The notes beneath the pieces are model-generated. The model was given only the letters and a program-made list of their open reading frames with translations, searched no databases and was not told the DNA's origin. Both the position numbers and the translations under genes were made by a program. From NCBI GenBank assembly GCA_031372145.1, contig JANMKR010000143.1, positions 1 through 39,623 of the forward strand: a stretch of DNA of 39,623 nt, in the 5' to 3' direction. Origin of the DNA: CALMEC01 sp031372145. Lineage in GTDB: Bacteria; Actinomycetota; Thermoleophilia; Miltoncostaeales; Miltoncostaeaceae. Below are positions 24,702 through 32,501 of the stretch, piece by piece. Within the stretch, counting starts at the first letter, position 1. Each line of letters opens with the position of its first letter.

Positions 24702-25723
24702 GCGTTCACGAGCGGCTCGTAGCGGACGACGGTCGAGCCCCACGTCAAACCGCCACCGAACGCGATGAGCAGCAGCAGGTCGCCTGACTTGAGCCGACCC
24801 TGCTCCCGCGCCTCGGTCAGCGCAAGCGGAACGCTCGCCGACGAGGTGTTGCCGTATCGGTCGACGTTGACGACCACCTTGGCCGGGTCGATTCCGAGCC
24901 GCTCGACGGCGTGATCGATGATCCGCGTATTCGCCTGATGGGGCACGAACAGGTCGATCTCGTCGATCGAGACCTCGAGCGCCTCGAGCAGACGGGAGGT
25001 GGAATCGGCGATCACGCGCGTCGCGAACTTGAACACCGAGGGGCCGTTCATCTTGAGAAACGCGTCTTCGCGCGCGAACGGCATGTGCGAGGGGTTGCGC
25101 GACCCGCCGACGGGAATCAGTAGGTCCTTGCCGCCGCTGCCGTCGGTGCCCAGATCGAATCCCAGGAAGCCCGTGGCGGATTCGTCGTCGCTCGCCTGGA
25201 TCAGTGCGCCCGCAGCGCCGTCGCCGAACAACACGCACGTGGATCGGTCGGTGTAGTCCGCAATGCGCGACAGGGTCTCGGCGCCGATGACCATCACGTT
25301 CTTGGCGAGGCCGCTCTCCACGAGCGCGCACGCCTGCGCCAATCCGTAGACGAATCCGCTGCACGCTGCGAGCAGATCGAACGCCGCGGCGTTCGTCGCC
25401 CCGATCCGGTCCTGAACGATGGCCGCCGTCGACGGAAACAGGTATTCAGGGGTGGCGGTGGGGACGATCAGCACGTCGATGTCCTCTGCGGCAAGCCCGG
25501 AGTTCTTGAGGATATCCAGGGCGGCGAAGGTCGCGAGGTCGGCAGTCGACTCGTCGGGCTCGGCGATCCGTCGCTCGCGGATTCCCGTCCGGGAGACGAT
25601 CCATTCGTCCGTGGTGTCGACCATCTTCTCCAGGTCGGCGTTCGTCAGGATTCGTTCCGGTACGTGAGCGCCCAGGGCGACCATTCGCGCCCGCTGACCC
25701 TTGCCATTTCTGATCGCGATCAT
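24698..25723 (-). CDS. fabH: beta-ketoacyl-ACP synthase III
   Basis: A 341-residue enzyme that starts each fatty-acid chain by condensing acyl-CoA with malonyl-ACP. Family marks are TTDEWIVSRTGIRERR, catalytic C121 in LLAACSGF, His in FVPHQANTRI and Asn in YGNTSSAS; the end is FGGGLTWGS. Branched or straight-chain primer preference cannot be told. ATG 25723 overlaps the fabZ TGA. About 17 residues lie before the first strand, slightly longer than usual. Confidence 0.96.
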   Translation of the reverse strand: MIAIRNGKGQRARMVALGAHVPERILTNADLEKMVDTTDEWIVSRTGIRERRIAEPDESTADLATFAALDILKNSGLAAEDIDVLIVPTATPEYLFPSTAAIVQDRIGATNAAAFDLLAACSGFVYGLAQACALVESGLAKNVMVIGAETLSRIADYTDRSTCVLFGDGAAGALIQASDDESATGFLGFDLGTDGSGGKDLLIPVGGSRNPSHMPFAREDAFLKMNGPSVFKFATRVIADSTSRLLEALEVSIDEIDLFVPHQANTRIIDHAVERLGIDPAKVVVNVDRYGNTSSASVPLALTEAREQGRLKSGDLLLLIAFGGGLTWGSTVVRYEPLVNA

Positions 25724-26151
25724 GCATCCCCCTCGATGACGGCGAATCGCAGGACCGCCTGGCATGCGACCGCACCGTCGACGGTCGCCGTGCCCTCACC
25801 TTCACCGATCGGGCCACGTTGGCGGGTCAGGATCATCTCGAGTTCCAACGTCTCGCCCGGAAGCACCTGGCGCCTGAACCGGGCCTTCTCGATACCGGCG
25901 AACAACGCCAGCTTGCCCTTGTTGGACTCGAGGGAGAGCACCGCAAGCGCCCCCGTTTGCGCGAGGGACTCCACGATCAGCACGCCCGGCGTGACCGGGT
26001 GACCGGGAAAGTGCCCCGCGAAGAACGGCGCGTCCACGGGAACCGTCCAACGCGCCTTGGCCGACTGGCCCGGCTGCAAGTCCACCACCTCGTCGACGAG
26101 AAGAAATGGCGGGCGGTGCGGAAGGATGTCCGTGGGCGCCGGAACACTCAA
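25720..26151 (-). CDS. fabZ: 3-hydroxyacyl-ACP dehydratase
   Basis: A 143-residue hot-dog-fold dehydratase that removes water from 3-hydroxyacyl-ACP. DILPHRPPFLLVDEV opens the protein. The catalytic His and Glu lie in GHFPGHPVTPGVLIVESLAQ. The start must be TTG 26151: an in-frame TAG lies five codons upstream and no ATG or GTG follows before the conserved N terminus. No Shine-Dalgarno is seen, and the TAGCAT 9 nt upstream suggests a nearly leaderless transcript. It is the first gene of the fabZ-H-D-G-F operon. Confidence 0.95.
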   Translation of the reverse strand: MSVPAPTDILPHRPPFLLVDEVVDLQPGQSAKARWTVPVDAPFFAGHFPGHPVTPGVLIVESLAQTGALAVLSLESNKGKLALFAGIEKARFRRQVLPGETLELEMILTRQRGPIGEGEGTATVDGAVACQAVLRFAVIEGDA

Positions 26152-26160
26152 TGCGGCGTG

Positions 26161-26166
26161 ATGCTA
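26161..26166 (-). promoter_or_regulatory. putative -10 TAGCAT for the fab operon
   Basis: TAGCAT on the minus strand ends 9 nt before the fabZ TTG, giving a leader of only a few bases. An inverted repeat (CCAGGC/GCCTGG, 26175-26191) sits directly upstream and could hold a regulator. Confidence 0.4.
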
Positions 26167-26242
26167 GCCCATGCCCAGGCAAGGGGCCTGGTGTTCAACC
26201 GCGACGACGTTCCCACGACCCCGTCGATGTCGACGATTCGCA

Positions 26243-26275
26243 GGTGTCGGGCACGTGCAATTTGTGCCCGGCACC
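26243..26275. repeat. 12-bp inverted repeat with 9-nt loop
   Basis: GGTGTCGGGCAC pairs with GTGCCCGGCACC around GTGCAATTT, with a single G-U wobble in plus-strand RNA. It lies about 95 bases upstream of fabZ and 260 bases past the SDR stop. No U-run follows on either strand, so it is not a classic terminator. It may be an operator or an RNA structure. Confidence 0.55.
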
Positions 26276-26538
26276 ACCGGTCACCAGAATCCCCGCATAT
26301 TGCGGCTTTCATTGAGACGATCACTTGACTTGACCTGGTGGTCGGGCGAAGCGATTTGACGTCCGTTTTGGCGTATTTGGGCCCAACTGCCCGGAGCAGC
26401 GTCGGCTTGCCGCATTCGGGTCCCCCTGCGAGACATCAGGTGTCGGAACACCGGCCATCACGGGCCGGGCGACGAACCGGGGCGCGGGTGGGTGAGCTCA
26501 GTGGATTTGCGGACTGGTGGGGCCGCTTCGGGCTCGCG

Positions 26539-27339
26539 CTACCGTAGTGAGCGCCCGCCGTCTACCGGGATCGCCGCGCCACTCAGATAGGCCGCGTCGG
26601 GACTGCAGAGGAAGCTGACGATCCCCGCGATCTCGTCCAGCTCGGCGACCCGACCGACGGGAATGCGGGCCAGGTGCTCGGCCGACACCAATGGGTCGCC
26701 CGGGCGTTGCTCGACCGAACGGGTATGGATATCGCCGGGACAGATCGCCGTCACGGTGATCCCACGGGGCGCCAGATCCAGGGCCATCGACTTGGCGAGC
26801 AGGATGACGCCTGCCTTCGATGCGGCGTAGTCCGCCCGTCCGGGCTCGGCGACCAGGCCGTGCACGCTCGCGTTGAACACGATCGCCCCACCAGGTCCCA
26901 TCGCGCGGGCCACAGCGCGTGCCACCAGGAACGCCCCGGTCAAGTTGACGTCCAGGACCCGCCGGAACTGCTCGACCGACATTGACAGGACCTCGCGCCC
27001 CTCCCCGGGAACGCCCGCACTGACGAACGCGGCGTCGATCGAGCCGAGCCGGTCACGCGCCTGGGCGATCGCCTGCTCGACCTCCAACTCCTGGGTGACG
27101 TCACACGCCGCACCGCCGGTGGCCGCAACCTCGCCGAGCGCGCGCGCCACACTGTCGGTCTGCCGGCCCATGATCCACACCGATGCGCCCTCGCCGGCGA
27201 AACGGCGGGCGGCGGCCAGCCCGATTCCGGCGGTGCCACCCGAGATGACGATGCCGCGGCCCTCGTGACGCGCACCACTGCGTTCGGCGAGTGCCTGCGG
27301 TGCGGGCGTCGGTTGCCATACGGGGTCGAGGTCGCTGAT
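26539..27339 (-). CDS. short-chain dehydrogenase/reductase, probable AUC start
   Basis: A 266-residue Rossmann-fold oxidoreductase. The cofactor loop ISGGTAGIGLAAARRF lies near residue 35, the NAG-type strand is AAFVSAGVPG, the catalytic Ser is in VFNASVHG, the Tyr/Lys in DYAASKAGV, and the end is LSGAAIPVDGG. Substrate unknown. Between an in-frame TAG at 27378-27376 and conserved sequence there is no ATG, GTG or TTG before GTG 27180, which would cut off the cofactor loop. ATC at 27339 sits 7 nt after a perfect AAGGAG, so I take it as the start. A -10-like TAGGAT (27378-27373) precedes it. Confidence 0.8.
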   Translation of the reverse strand: MSDLDPVWQPTPAPQALAERSGARHEGRGIVISGGTAGIGLAAARRFAGEGASVWIMGRQTDSVARALGEVAATGGAACDVTQELEVEQAIAQARDRLGSIDAAFVSAGVPGEGREVLSMSVEQFRRVLDVNLTGAFLVARAVARAMGPGGAIVFNASVHGLVAEPGRADYAASKAGVILLAKSMALDLAPRGITVTAICPGDIHTRSVEQRPGDPLVSAEHLARIPVGRVAELDEIAGIVSFLCSPDAAYLSGAAIPVDGGRSLR

Positions 27340-27346
27340 TGCCCTG

Positions 27347-27378
27347 CTCCTTGGCGGAAAACGTTCCGCGCGATCCTA
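27347..27378 (-). promoter_or_regulatory. promoter -10 (TAGGAT) and Shine-Dalgarno (AAGGAG) of the SDR gene
   Basis: TAGGAT (27378-27373) followed by AAGGAG (27352-27347) gives a leader of about 27 nt, with the ribosome site 7 nt before ATC 27339. The two elements together support initiation at the AUC codon. Confidence 0.5.
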
Positions 27379-27452
27379 CCGCGTGGACCGCGCGCTGTGA
27401 GATGACGCCACGCCACGCGACCCATCCGGCGGCGGGCACAACGCGGCGGCGG

Positions 27453-28151
27453 TCACGTCCAACGCGTCTGCCGGTGGCGGTTCAACACAGCGCGCAACCT
27501 GCCGGCGGGGTCTGGCCCGACCGGCGCGCCATGCGCGACGAACAGACGTTCGAGATCGCCCACGAGCAGCCGCCCCAACGACGTCGCGAGATCGGTTCGA
27601 TACCAGGCGCGCTCAACGTCGCTGTTGGCGTACCACGCCTGATCCGCCACGCGCAGGCCCCCGTCGGCGTCGCCCAGCAAGATGTCGCCGACGACCGCTG
27701 CCCGATACTCACTCAGGACGTACACACATTCCTCGTTGGGCGCCGGTGAGCCGGTGATCAGCGCCCGCACTCCCGGCACCACCTCGGTCTCGTCCTCGAC
27801 GAGGTCGGTGACGATGCCGTCCACGGTCGGCCCTGTGGTCGCCGGTGCGAAGACCCGCGCACCGTGCCGCTCGACGAAGGCCCCTGCACTGCGCAGATGC
27901 CACCGGCACGTCAACAGCACCGCCACGGGCACCCTGAGGCGCTCCACATCGCGGTCGAACGCATCCCAAAAACGCTCCGCATCCCGTCCGGCCGCCGGGA
28001 CCAGGGGGTCGATGACCACGATCGTCTCGGGCGTCTCACAGTAGACCGACCCGACGGCCTCATCCCAGTCGGTTGCCCCGTTCCAGTCGGGATGCGCGGC
28101 AGACCAGCGCCAAAGCCCCTCGCACACCCTCTGGACGGACATCTCTGACAT
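27453..28151 (-). CDS. degenerate metallo-beta-lactamase-fold-like protein
   Basis: A 232-residue cytoplasmic protein. Its layout follows MBL-fold hydrolases: strand VVIDPLVP, a TH-like strand, a central hairpin, ALITGSPAPNEECVYVL, VVGDILLGD and a terminal FVAHGAPV. The metal-binding HxHxDH is replaced by TCRWHLRSAG (residues 81-90), keeping one His, while GD and HG motifs remain. It may have lost metal catalysis or bind differently. ATG 28151 has GGAGGAT 8 nt upstream. It lies between the SDR and phoU on the same strand; partners unknown. Confidence 0.75.
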   Translation of the reverse strand: MSEMSVQRVCEGLWRWSAAHPDWNGATDWDEAVGSVYCETPETIVVIDPLVPAAGRDAERFWDAFDRDVERLRVPVAVLLTCRWHLRSAGAFVERHGARVFAPATTGPTVDGIVTDLVEDETEVVPGVRALITGSPAPNEECVYVLSEYRAAVVGDILLGDADGGLRVADQAWYANSDVERAWYRTDLATSLGRLLVGDLERLFVAHGAPVGPDPAGRLRAVLNRHRQTRWT

Positions 28152-28194
28152 CGCCTGATCCTCCGTCGTCAGCGGCCGGCGCCCGTGTTGTGTG

Positions 28195-28863
28195 TCAGCC
28201 CGGGTGGGACGCGTCGGTGAACTCGCGGTGCTCGCCGGTGACGACGTACGCCACCTGCTCCCCGATGTCCACGGCGTGATCGCCGATGCGCTCCAGGCAG
28301 CGCGAGATGATCAGCATGCGCAGACCCCACGCACGCGTATCGTGATCGGGTCCCAAGTCGAGCACATGCCCGACGGCCCGACGGTTGACCCGATCGATGA
28401 GCTCGTCCATCTGCATCAGCGACTCGGCGCGAGCGGCATCGAGCGTCGCAAGCGAGTCCATTGCGACGCGGATCATCTCCTCCGCACGGGTCCCCATCTC
28501 GCCGAACGCGGCAAGCATCGCCGAATCGCCTTCGAGCCCCTCCGTCAACTTGACCATCTTGGCGATCGTGACGCAGTAGTCGCCGATGCGTTCCAGATGC
28601 AGGTTGGCGTGGAGCATCGCGATGATGCGGCGCAGGTCGGTTGCCACCGGAGCCTGCAGCGCAAGGAGCGTCTCGATCCCCCGCTCGATCTTCAGGTACT
28701 GGTCATCGATCTGATCATCGAAGTCGATGACCTCGTTCGCAAGCTCCACGTCCTGACGCTCGAGCGCGTTGAGGCAGCCCAACAGACCGCGCAGGACCAG
28801 TTCGCCCTCCTCCTGCAGGTTCGCCTCGACGAGGTCGAGTTGCTCGTGGAACGTGGTTCTCAC
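28195..28863 (-). CDS. phoU: phosphate signalling regulator PhoU, copy A
   Basis: A 222-residue all-helical PhoU protein with two three-helix bundles that restrains phosphate signalling by linking the Pst transporter to the sensor kinase. The paired family motifs are visible: DLRRIIAMLHANLHLERIGDYC in the first half and RMLIISRCLERIGDHAVDIGEQ in the second. GTG 28863 starts at VRTTFHEQLDLVEANL, as expected. It lies downstream of a second phoU, with a 123-base gap, at the 3' end of the pst cluster. Confidence 0.93.
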   Translation of the reverse strand: MRTTFHEQLDLVEANLQEEGELVLRGLLGCLNALERQDVELANEVIDFDDQIDDQYLKIERGIETLLALQAPVATDLRRIIAMLHANLHLERIGDYCVTIAKMVKLTEGLEGDSAMLAAFGEMGTRAEEMIRVAMDSLATLDAARAESLMQMDELIDRVNRRAVGHVLDLGPDHDTRAWGLRMLIISRCLERIGDHAVDIGEQVAYVVTGEHREFTDASHPG

Positions 28864-28986
28864 GCAGGGGTGTCCAATGGGTTCGCGGTTGCCGGCCGGG
28901 GATGCACGATCATGGCAGCTGTCGCACCCGGATTGCACACGCGGACCGCCAAAATCTCCAACCGCCCCGTGGTTGAGCTGCGCGCG

Positions 28987-29724
28987 TCAAACCCCACGCC
29001 ACGGTGCGTCGCCTGAACTTCGCCCGATGTTCGGGTGGGACGCATCCGAAAACTCCCGGAACTTGCCGGTGACCACGAACGCCACCTGTTCGCAGATGTC
29101 GACGGCATTGTCGCCGATTCGCTCCAGGCAGCGCGCCACGAGCATCATGTGCATCGCCCACTCCCGCGTGTCGAAGTCGTTGCCGACCTCGAGCGCGATC
29201 TGGAAGATCTCGCGGTTGAGGCGGTTGATCTGGGCATCGCTTCGAGCGACCACGTCGGCGAGCGCCAGATTCCGTTCGGAGAAGCACCGCTTCGCATCGA
29301 GGATCTGCAAACGCAGTCGCTGGGACATCTCGTCGATGCGACCGAGGATCGCCGTGTGGACGGGCGGTTCGTTGCCCGCGAGCGGGATCAGCTTGCAGAT
29401 GTTGACGCATTGATCACCCATCCGCTCGACGTGGCGGATCGTGTGCAGGATCGCCGCCACCGTTCGCAGGTCGGTCGCGACCGGGGCCTCGCGAGCGATC
29501 AGGCTGAGGATCGACTCGTGCACCTCCAGGTAGCGATCGTCGATCCGGTCATCCCCACCGATGACGAGCGACGCATGACGCGCGTCCTGGCCATCGAGCG
29601 CGGTCGTCGTCAGCTCGAGCGCGTGCACCACCATGTCGAGCCCCTCGAGCGCGGCCTCTTCGATGCGCAGCAGCTCCTCCCGGAACTGATGGCGCGTCTC
29701 GACCGGCACCTCGCGGCCCCGCAT
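28987..29724 (-). CDS. phoU: phosphate signalling regulator PhoU, copy B
   Basis: A 245-residue second PhoU. It has METRHQF-like N-terminal sequence (ETRHQFREELL), DLRTVAAILHTIRHVERMGDQC and MLVARCLERIGDNAVDICEQVA. It follows pstB by 20 bases, so it is probably the cotranscribed copy. ATG 29724 is chosen; GTG 29709 is possible. It and copy A share the layout but are not recent duplicates, judging by differing linkers. Tandem phoU genes may divide roles between transporter control and other stress functions. Confidence 0.92.
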   Translation of the reverse strand: MRGREVPVETRHQFREELLRIEEAALEGLDMVVHALELTTTALDGQDARHASLVIGGDDRIDDRYLEVHESILSLIAREAPVATDLRTVAAILHTIRHVERMGDQCVNICKLIPLAGNEPPVHTAILGRIDEMSQRLRLQILDAKRCFSERNLALADVVARSDAQINRLNREIFQIALEVGNDFDTREWAMHMMLVARCLERIGDNAVDICEQVAFVVTGKFREFSDASHPNIGRSSGDAPWRGV

Positions 29725-29744
29725 CCGACCGGCGGGCTGCTCGC

Positions 29745-30644
29745 TCAGCCGAACCGCCCGCTCACGTACTGTTCGGTGCGATCGTCGTCCGGCTTGGTGA
29801 AGATCTGAGATGTCGGGCCGACCTCGATCAGCTCGCCGGAGAGCATGAACGCGGTGGAGTCCGCGACGCGCCCCGCCTGCTGCATGTTGTGGGTGACGAT
29901 CACGATCGTGTAGCGGGCCTTGAGCACATCGATGAGCTCTTCGATCCGCAGCGTTGCGATGGGATCGAGTGCCGAACACGGCTCGTCCATCAGGATGACG
30001 TCCGGCTCGACCGCAATCGTCCTGGCGATGCACAGCCGCTGCTGCTGGCCGCCCGAAAGGCCGGCGCCGGCCGAACCCAACCGGTCCTTGACCTCGTCCC
30101 ACAAGCCGGCGCCGACGAGCGAGCGCTCCACACGCTCGCGCAGATCGACGCCTTTGGTCCCGGTCAGCCGCAGCCCCGCCGCCACGTTGTCGAAGATCGA
30201 CATCGTGGGAAACGGATTCGGCTTCTGGAAGACCATGCCGATGGCGCGGCGCACCGAGACGACGTCCAGCCCCTGCTCGTACACATCGCGGCCGTCGAGC
30301 AACACGCGACCAGTCGCCGTCGCACCGGCGATCTCCTCGTGCATGCGGTTGATGCACCTGAGCAGCGTCGACTTGCCGCATCCCGACGGACCGATGATCG
30401 CGGTCACCTTGTTGGACGCGAACGTCAGGCTGACGCCCCGCACGGCGTGTTGTTGACCGTAGTGGGCATGCAGGTCCTGGAGCTCGACACCCAGGCCGTT
30501 CGGCGCCTCCGACGGTGCGGCATACCCAGCGGTCTGATCGCCCGTTCCAGGTGCCGTGGGCGGACTGAGCGTCCCTCGCTCTGGGATCGACTCGGGCGTG
30601 GTCACGAAGATGGTCTCCTGGGGCTTTGCGGGACGGGTGTTCAC
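29745..30644 (-). CDS. pstB: phosphate ABC transporter ATP-binding protein
   Basis: A 299-residue ATPase that powers high-affinity phosphate import. Walker A is GPSGCGKST, the Q-loop lies in FQKPNPFP, the signature is LSGGQQQR, Walker B is VILMDEPCSALDP and the switch His is in VTHNMQQ. The N terminus carries about 50 extra residues rich in Pro, Thr and Gly before the ATPase fold. A shorter start may therefore be used, although GTG 30644 overlaps the pstA TGA (GTGA). Confidence 0.94.
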   Translation of the reverse strand: MNTRPAKPQETIFVTTPESIPERGTLSPPTAPGTGDQTAGYAAPSEAPNGLGVELQDLHAHYGQQHAVRGVSLTFASNKVTAIIGPSGCGKSTLLRCINRMHEEIAGATATGRVLLDGRDVYEQGLDVVSVRRAIGMVFQKPNPFPTMSIFDNVAAGLRLTGTKGVDLRERVERSLVGAGLWDEVKDRLGSAGAGLSGGQQQRLCIARTIAVEPDVILMDEPCSALDPIATLRIEELIDVLKARYTIVIVTHNMQQAGRVADSTAFMLSGELIEVGPTSQIFTKPDDDRTEQYVSGRFG

Positions 30645-31504
30645 GCCGAGTGACTCCTCCGCGAGATCAGACGGGCAACGAGCGTCGCGAGGAGGATCAT
30701 GACGACCAGGGTCAAGGCTCCGCCCCACGCCCGATCGACAATGCGGTCCTGCGCTTGGCGGACGTCGTTGAAGATCTGGATCGGCAATGAGTTCATCTGC
30801 TGGCCAATGTTGAACGTCGTTGCGTTGACCGCAAACGCCGTGAACAGCAACGGCGCCGTTTCGCCCGCGGCGCGCGCGACCGCGAGCAGCGATCCCGTCA
30901 CGAGCCCGGGAAGCGCCGTCGGGAGGATCACACGCCCGATCAGCCGCCACCGTGGCGATCCCAGCGCCAGACCCGCCTCGCGCAACCCGTTCGGGACGAG
31001 CTCGAGCACCACCTCGCTTGAGCGCGTCACGACCGGAAGCATCAACAGCGACAGGGCCACGGATCCCTTCCACGCGGCGAAGCCCCCGAAACCCCCCGAC
31101 AGGATCAGCACGATGTAGATGAACAGGCCGAACACGATCGACGGCACCCCGGTCATCACGTCGATGAAGTACCGGACGATGTTGGCGAGCCGGCCGCGCT
31201 TGCCGTACTCGACCAGGTAGAGCGCAACGCCGATCCCCAGCGGAACGGCGATCGCGGTCGCCAGGACCACGATCAGGATCGTCCCGATGATCGCGCTCTT
31301 GATCCCACCCGGGTCGCCGAGGAACCGGCCGGTGGGGTCGCTGGTGAAGAAGTGCCAGCTCCACGCGCCAAGTCCGCGGCGGAGCAGGTAGTAGATGATG
31401 AAGCCGAGCGGCACCAGCGCGAGCATCGTGCCCGCAGCGAAGATGCCGCGCATGATCAGGTCGGTCCGCCGACGGCGGGGGCTGATGGGAACCAGTTCGC
31501 TCAT
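30641..31504 (-). CDS. pstA: phosphate ABC transporter permease PstA
   Basis: A 287-residue inner-membrane permease with six predicted helices. The ABC coupling region is REAGLALGSPRWRLIGRVILPTALPG, and the family motifs TGVPSIVFGLF and ARAAGETAPLLF are clear. It forms the channel with PstC. ATG 31504 overlaps the pstC stop (ATGA). Confidence 0.95.
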   Translation of the reverse strand: MSELVPISPRRRRTDLIMRGIFAAGTMLALVPLGFIIYYLLRRGLGAWSWHFFTSDPTGRFLGDPGGIKSAIIGTILIVVLATAIAVPLGIGVALYLVEYGKRGRLANIVRYFIDVMTGVPSIVFGLFIYIVLILSGGFGGFAAWKGSVALSLLMLPVVTRSSEVVLELVPNGLREAGLALGSPRWRLIGRVILPTALPGLVTGSLLAVARAAGETAPLLFTAFAVNATTFNIGQQMNSLPIQIFNDVRQAQDRIVDRAWGGALTLVVMILLATLVARLISRRSHSA

Positions 31505-32493
31505 GCCCGCTCGCCGCGGCCGATCCGGTGGCCGCGTTCCGCGCGCACCACGTAGAAACGGGCTGCGAGGTTGACCAACAGGGTCAGCACGAACAGGACC
31601 AGACCGGCGGCGATCAGCGCCGCACGATGGATCGGGTCGGAAGCCGCCTCCCCGAACTCGTTCGCGACCACAGCGGCGAGGGTGTATCCCTGATCGAAGA
31701 TGGCGTGCCCGAGTTGCGGCGAGTTGCCGATGACCAGGGTCACGGCGATGGTCTCGCCGATCGCGCGACCCAGCCCGAGCATCGCCGCACCCGCGATGCC
31801 CGCCCGCGAATAGGGCAGCACGGAGATGCGGATCATCTCCCAGCGGGTGGCACCCAACGCCAGCGCCGCCTCCTTGTTCTCGGCCGGGACGGTGGCCATC
31901 ACCTCACGCGAGATCGACGACACGATCGGAATGATCATGATCGCCAAGATGAGCCCGCCGATGAAGTAGTTGGGCCCGGCAACCTTTCCGCCGACGAACG
32001 GCAGGAACGCAAACGTGTCCGAGAACCACTGCTCCGCCGGCCGCAGCTTGGGGATCAGGACGAACACACCCCACAATCCGTAGACCACAGAGGGCACCGC
32101 TGCCAGCAGCTCCACCAGGGTCCCGAGGGTGCCCCGCAACCTTCGGGGACACAGCTCGGTCAGAAACACCGCGGCGGCAACGGCAATCGGGATGCCGATG
32201 ATCAGCGCAACCGCCGACGTGATGAGCGTCCCGACGATCAGCGTCCAGGCGCCGAAATGCCCGGCGGACACGTTCCACTGGTCACCGAACACGAACCCGA
32301 AGTGGCCGAACTCGGCGAACGCCGGGTTCGCCTCGATGTAGAGCCGCGCGAAGAAGAACGCGATCAGGGCGAGGACCAGGACGGCAAGCCCCGTCAACAC
32401 CCAGCGCAGGGCACGATCCGGCAGACGCGATGGAGCGACCCGCCCGAACGCCAGGCGGGTCACTCCGTCGTCAGTGGTCGTCGCGTCCGACAT
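31501..32493 (-). CDS. pstC: phosphate ABC transporter permease PstC
   Basis: A 330-residue permease with six main helices. The motifs are LLAAVPSVVYGLWG, KEAALALGATRWEMIRISVLPYSRAG and GRAIGETIAVTLV. The N terminus has about 40 cytoplasmic residues before the first helix. ATG 32493 lies 8 bases after the pstS stop, so coupling is tight. Confidence 0.95.
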   Translation of the reverse strand: MSDATTTDDGVTRLAFGRVAPSRLPDRALRWVLTGLAVLVLALIAFFFARLYIEANPAFAEFGHFGFVFGDQWNVSAGHFGAWTLIVGTLITSAVALIIGIPIAVAAAVFLTELCPRRLRGTLGTLVELLAAVPSVVYGLWGVFVLIPKLRPAEQWFSDTFAFLPFVGGKVAGPNYFIGGLILAIMIIPIVSSISREVMATVPAENKEAALALGATRWEMIRISVLPYSRAGIAGAAMLGLGRAIGETIAVTLVIGNSPQLGHAIFDQGYTLAAVVANEFGEAASDPIHRAALIAAGLVLFVLTLLVNLAARFYVVRAERGHRIGRGERA

Positions 32494-32501
32494 CGTCTGG
32501 A

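Larger units (their letters stand above)
26152..26538. other. 387-base intergenic region upstream of the fab operon
   Basis: No gene supported. It contains the putative fab -10, an inverted repeat at 26175-26191, a long hairpin at 26243-26275 and a short palindrome CCGCA-tat-TGCGG at 26293-26305. A short open frame at 26338-26547 has no family features and I do not call it. Confidence 0.5.

Noticed and set aside
26338..26547. 69-residue plus-strand frame in the fab upstream region
   Set aside because: No ribosome site, no recognisable features, and it runs over the end of the SDR gene.
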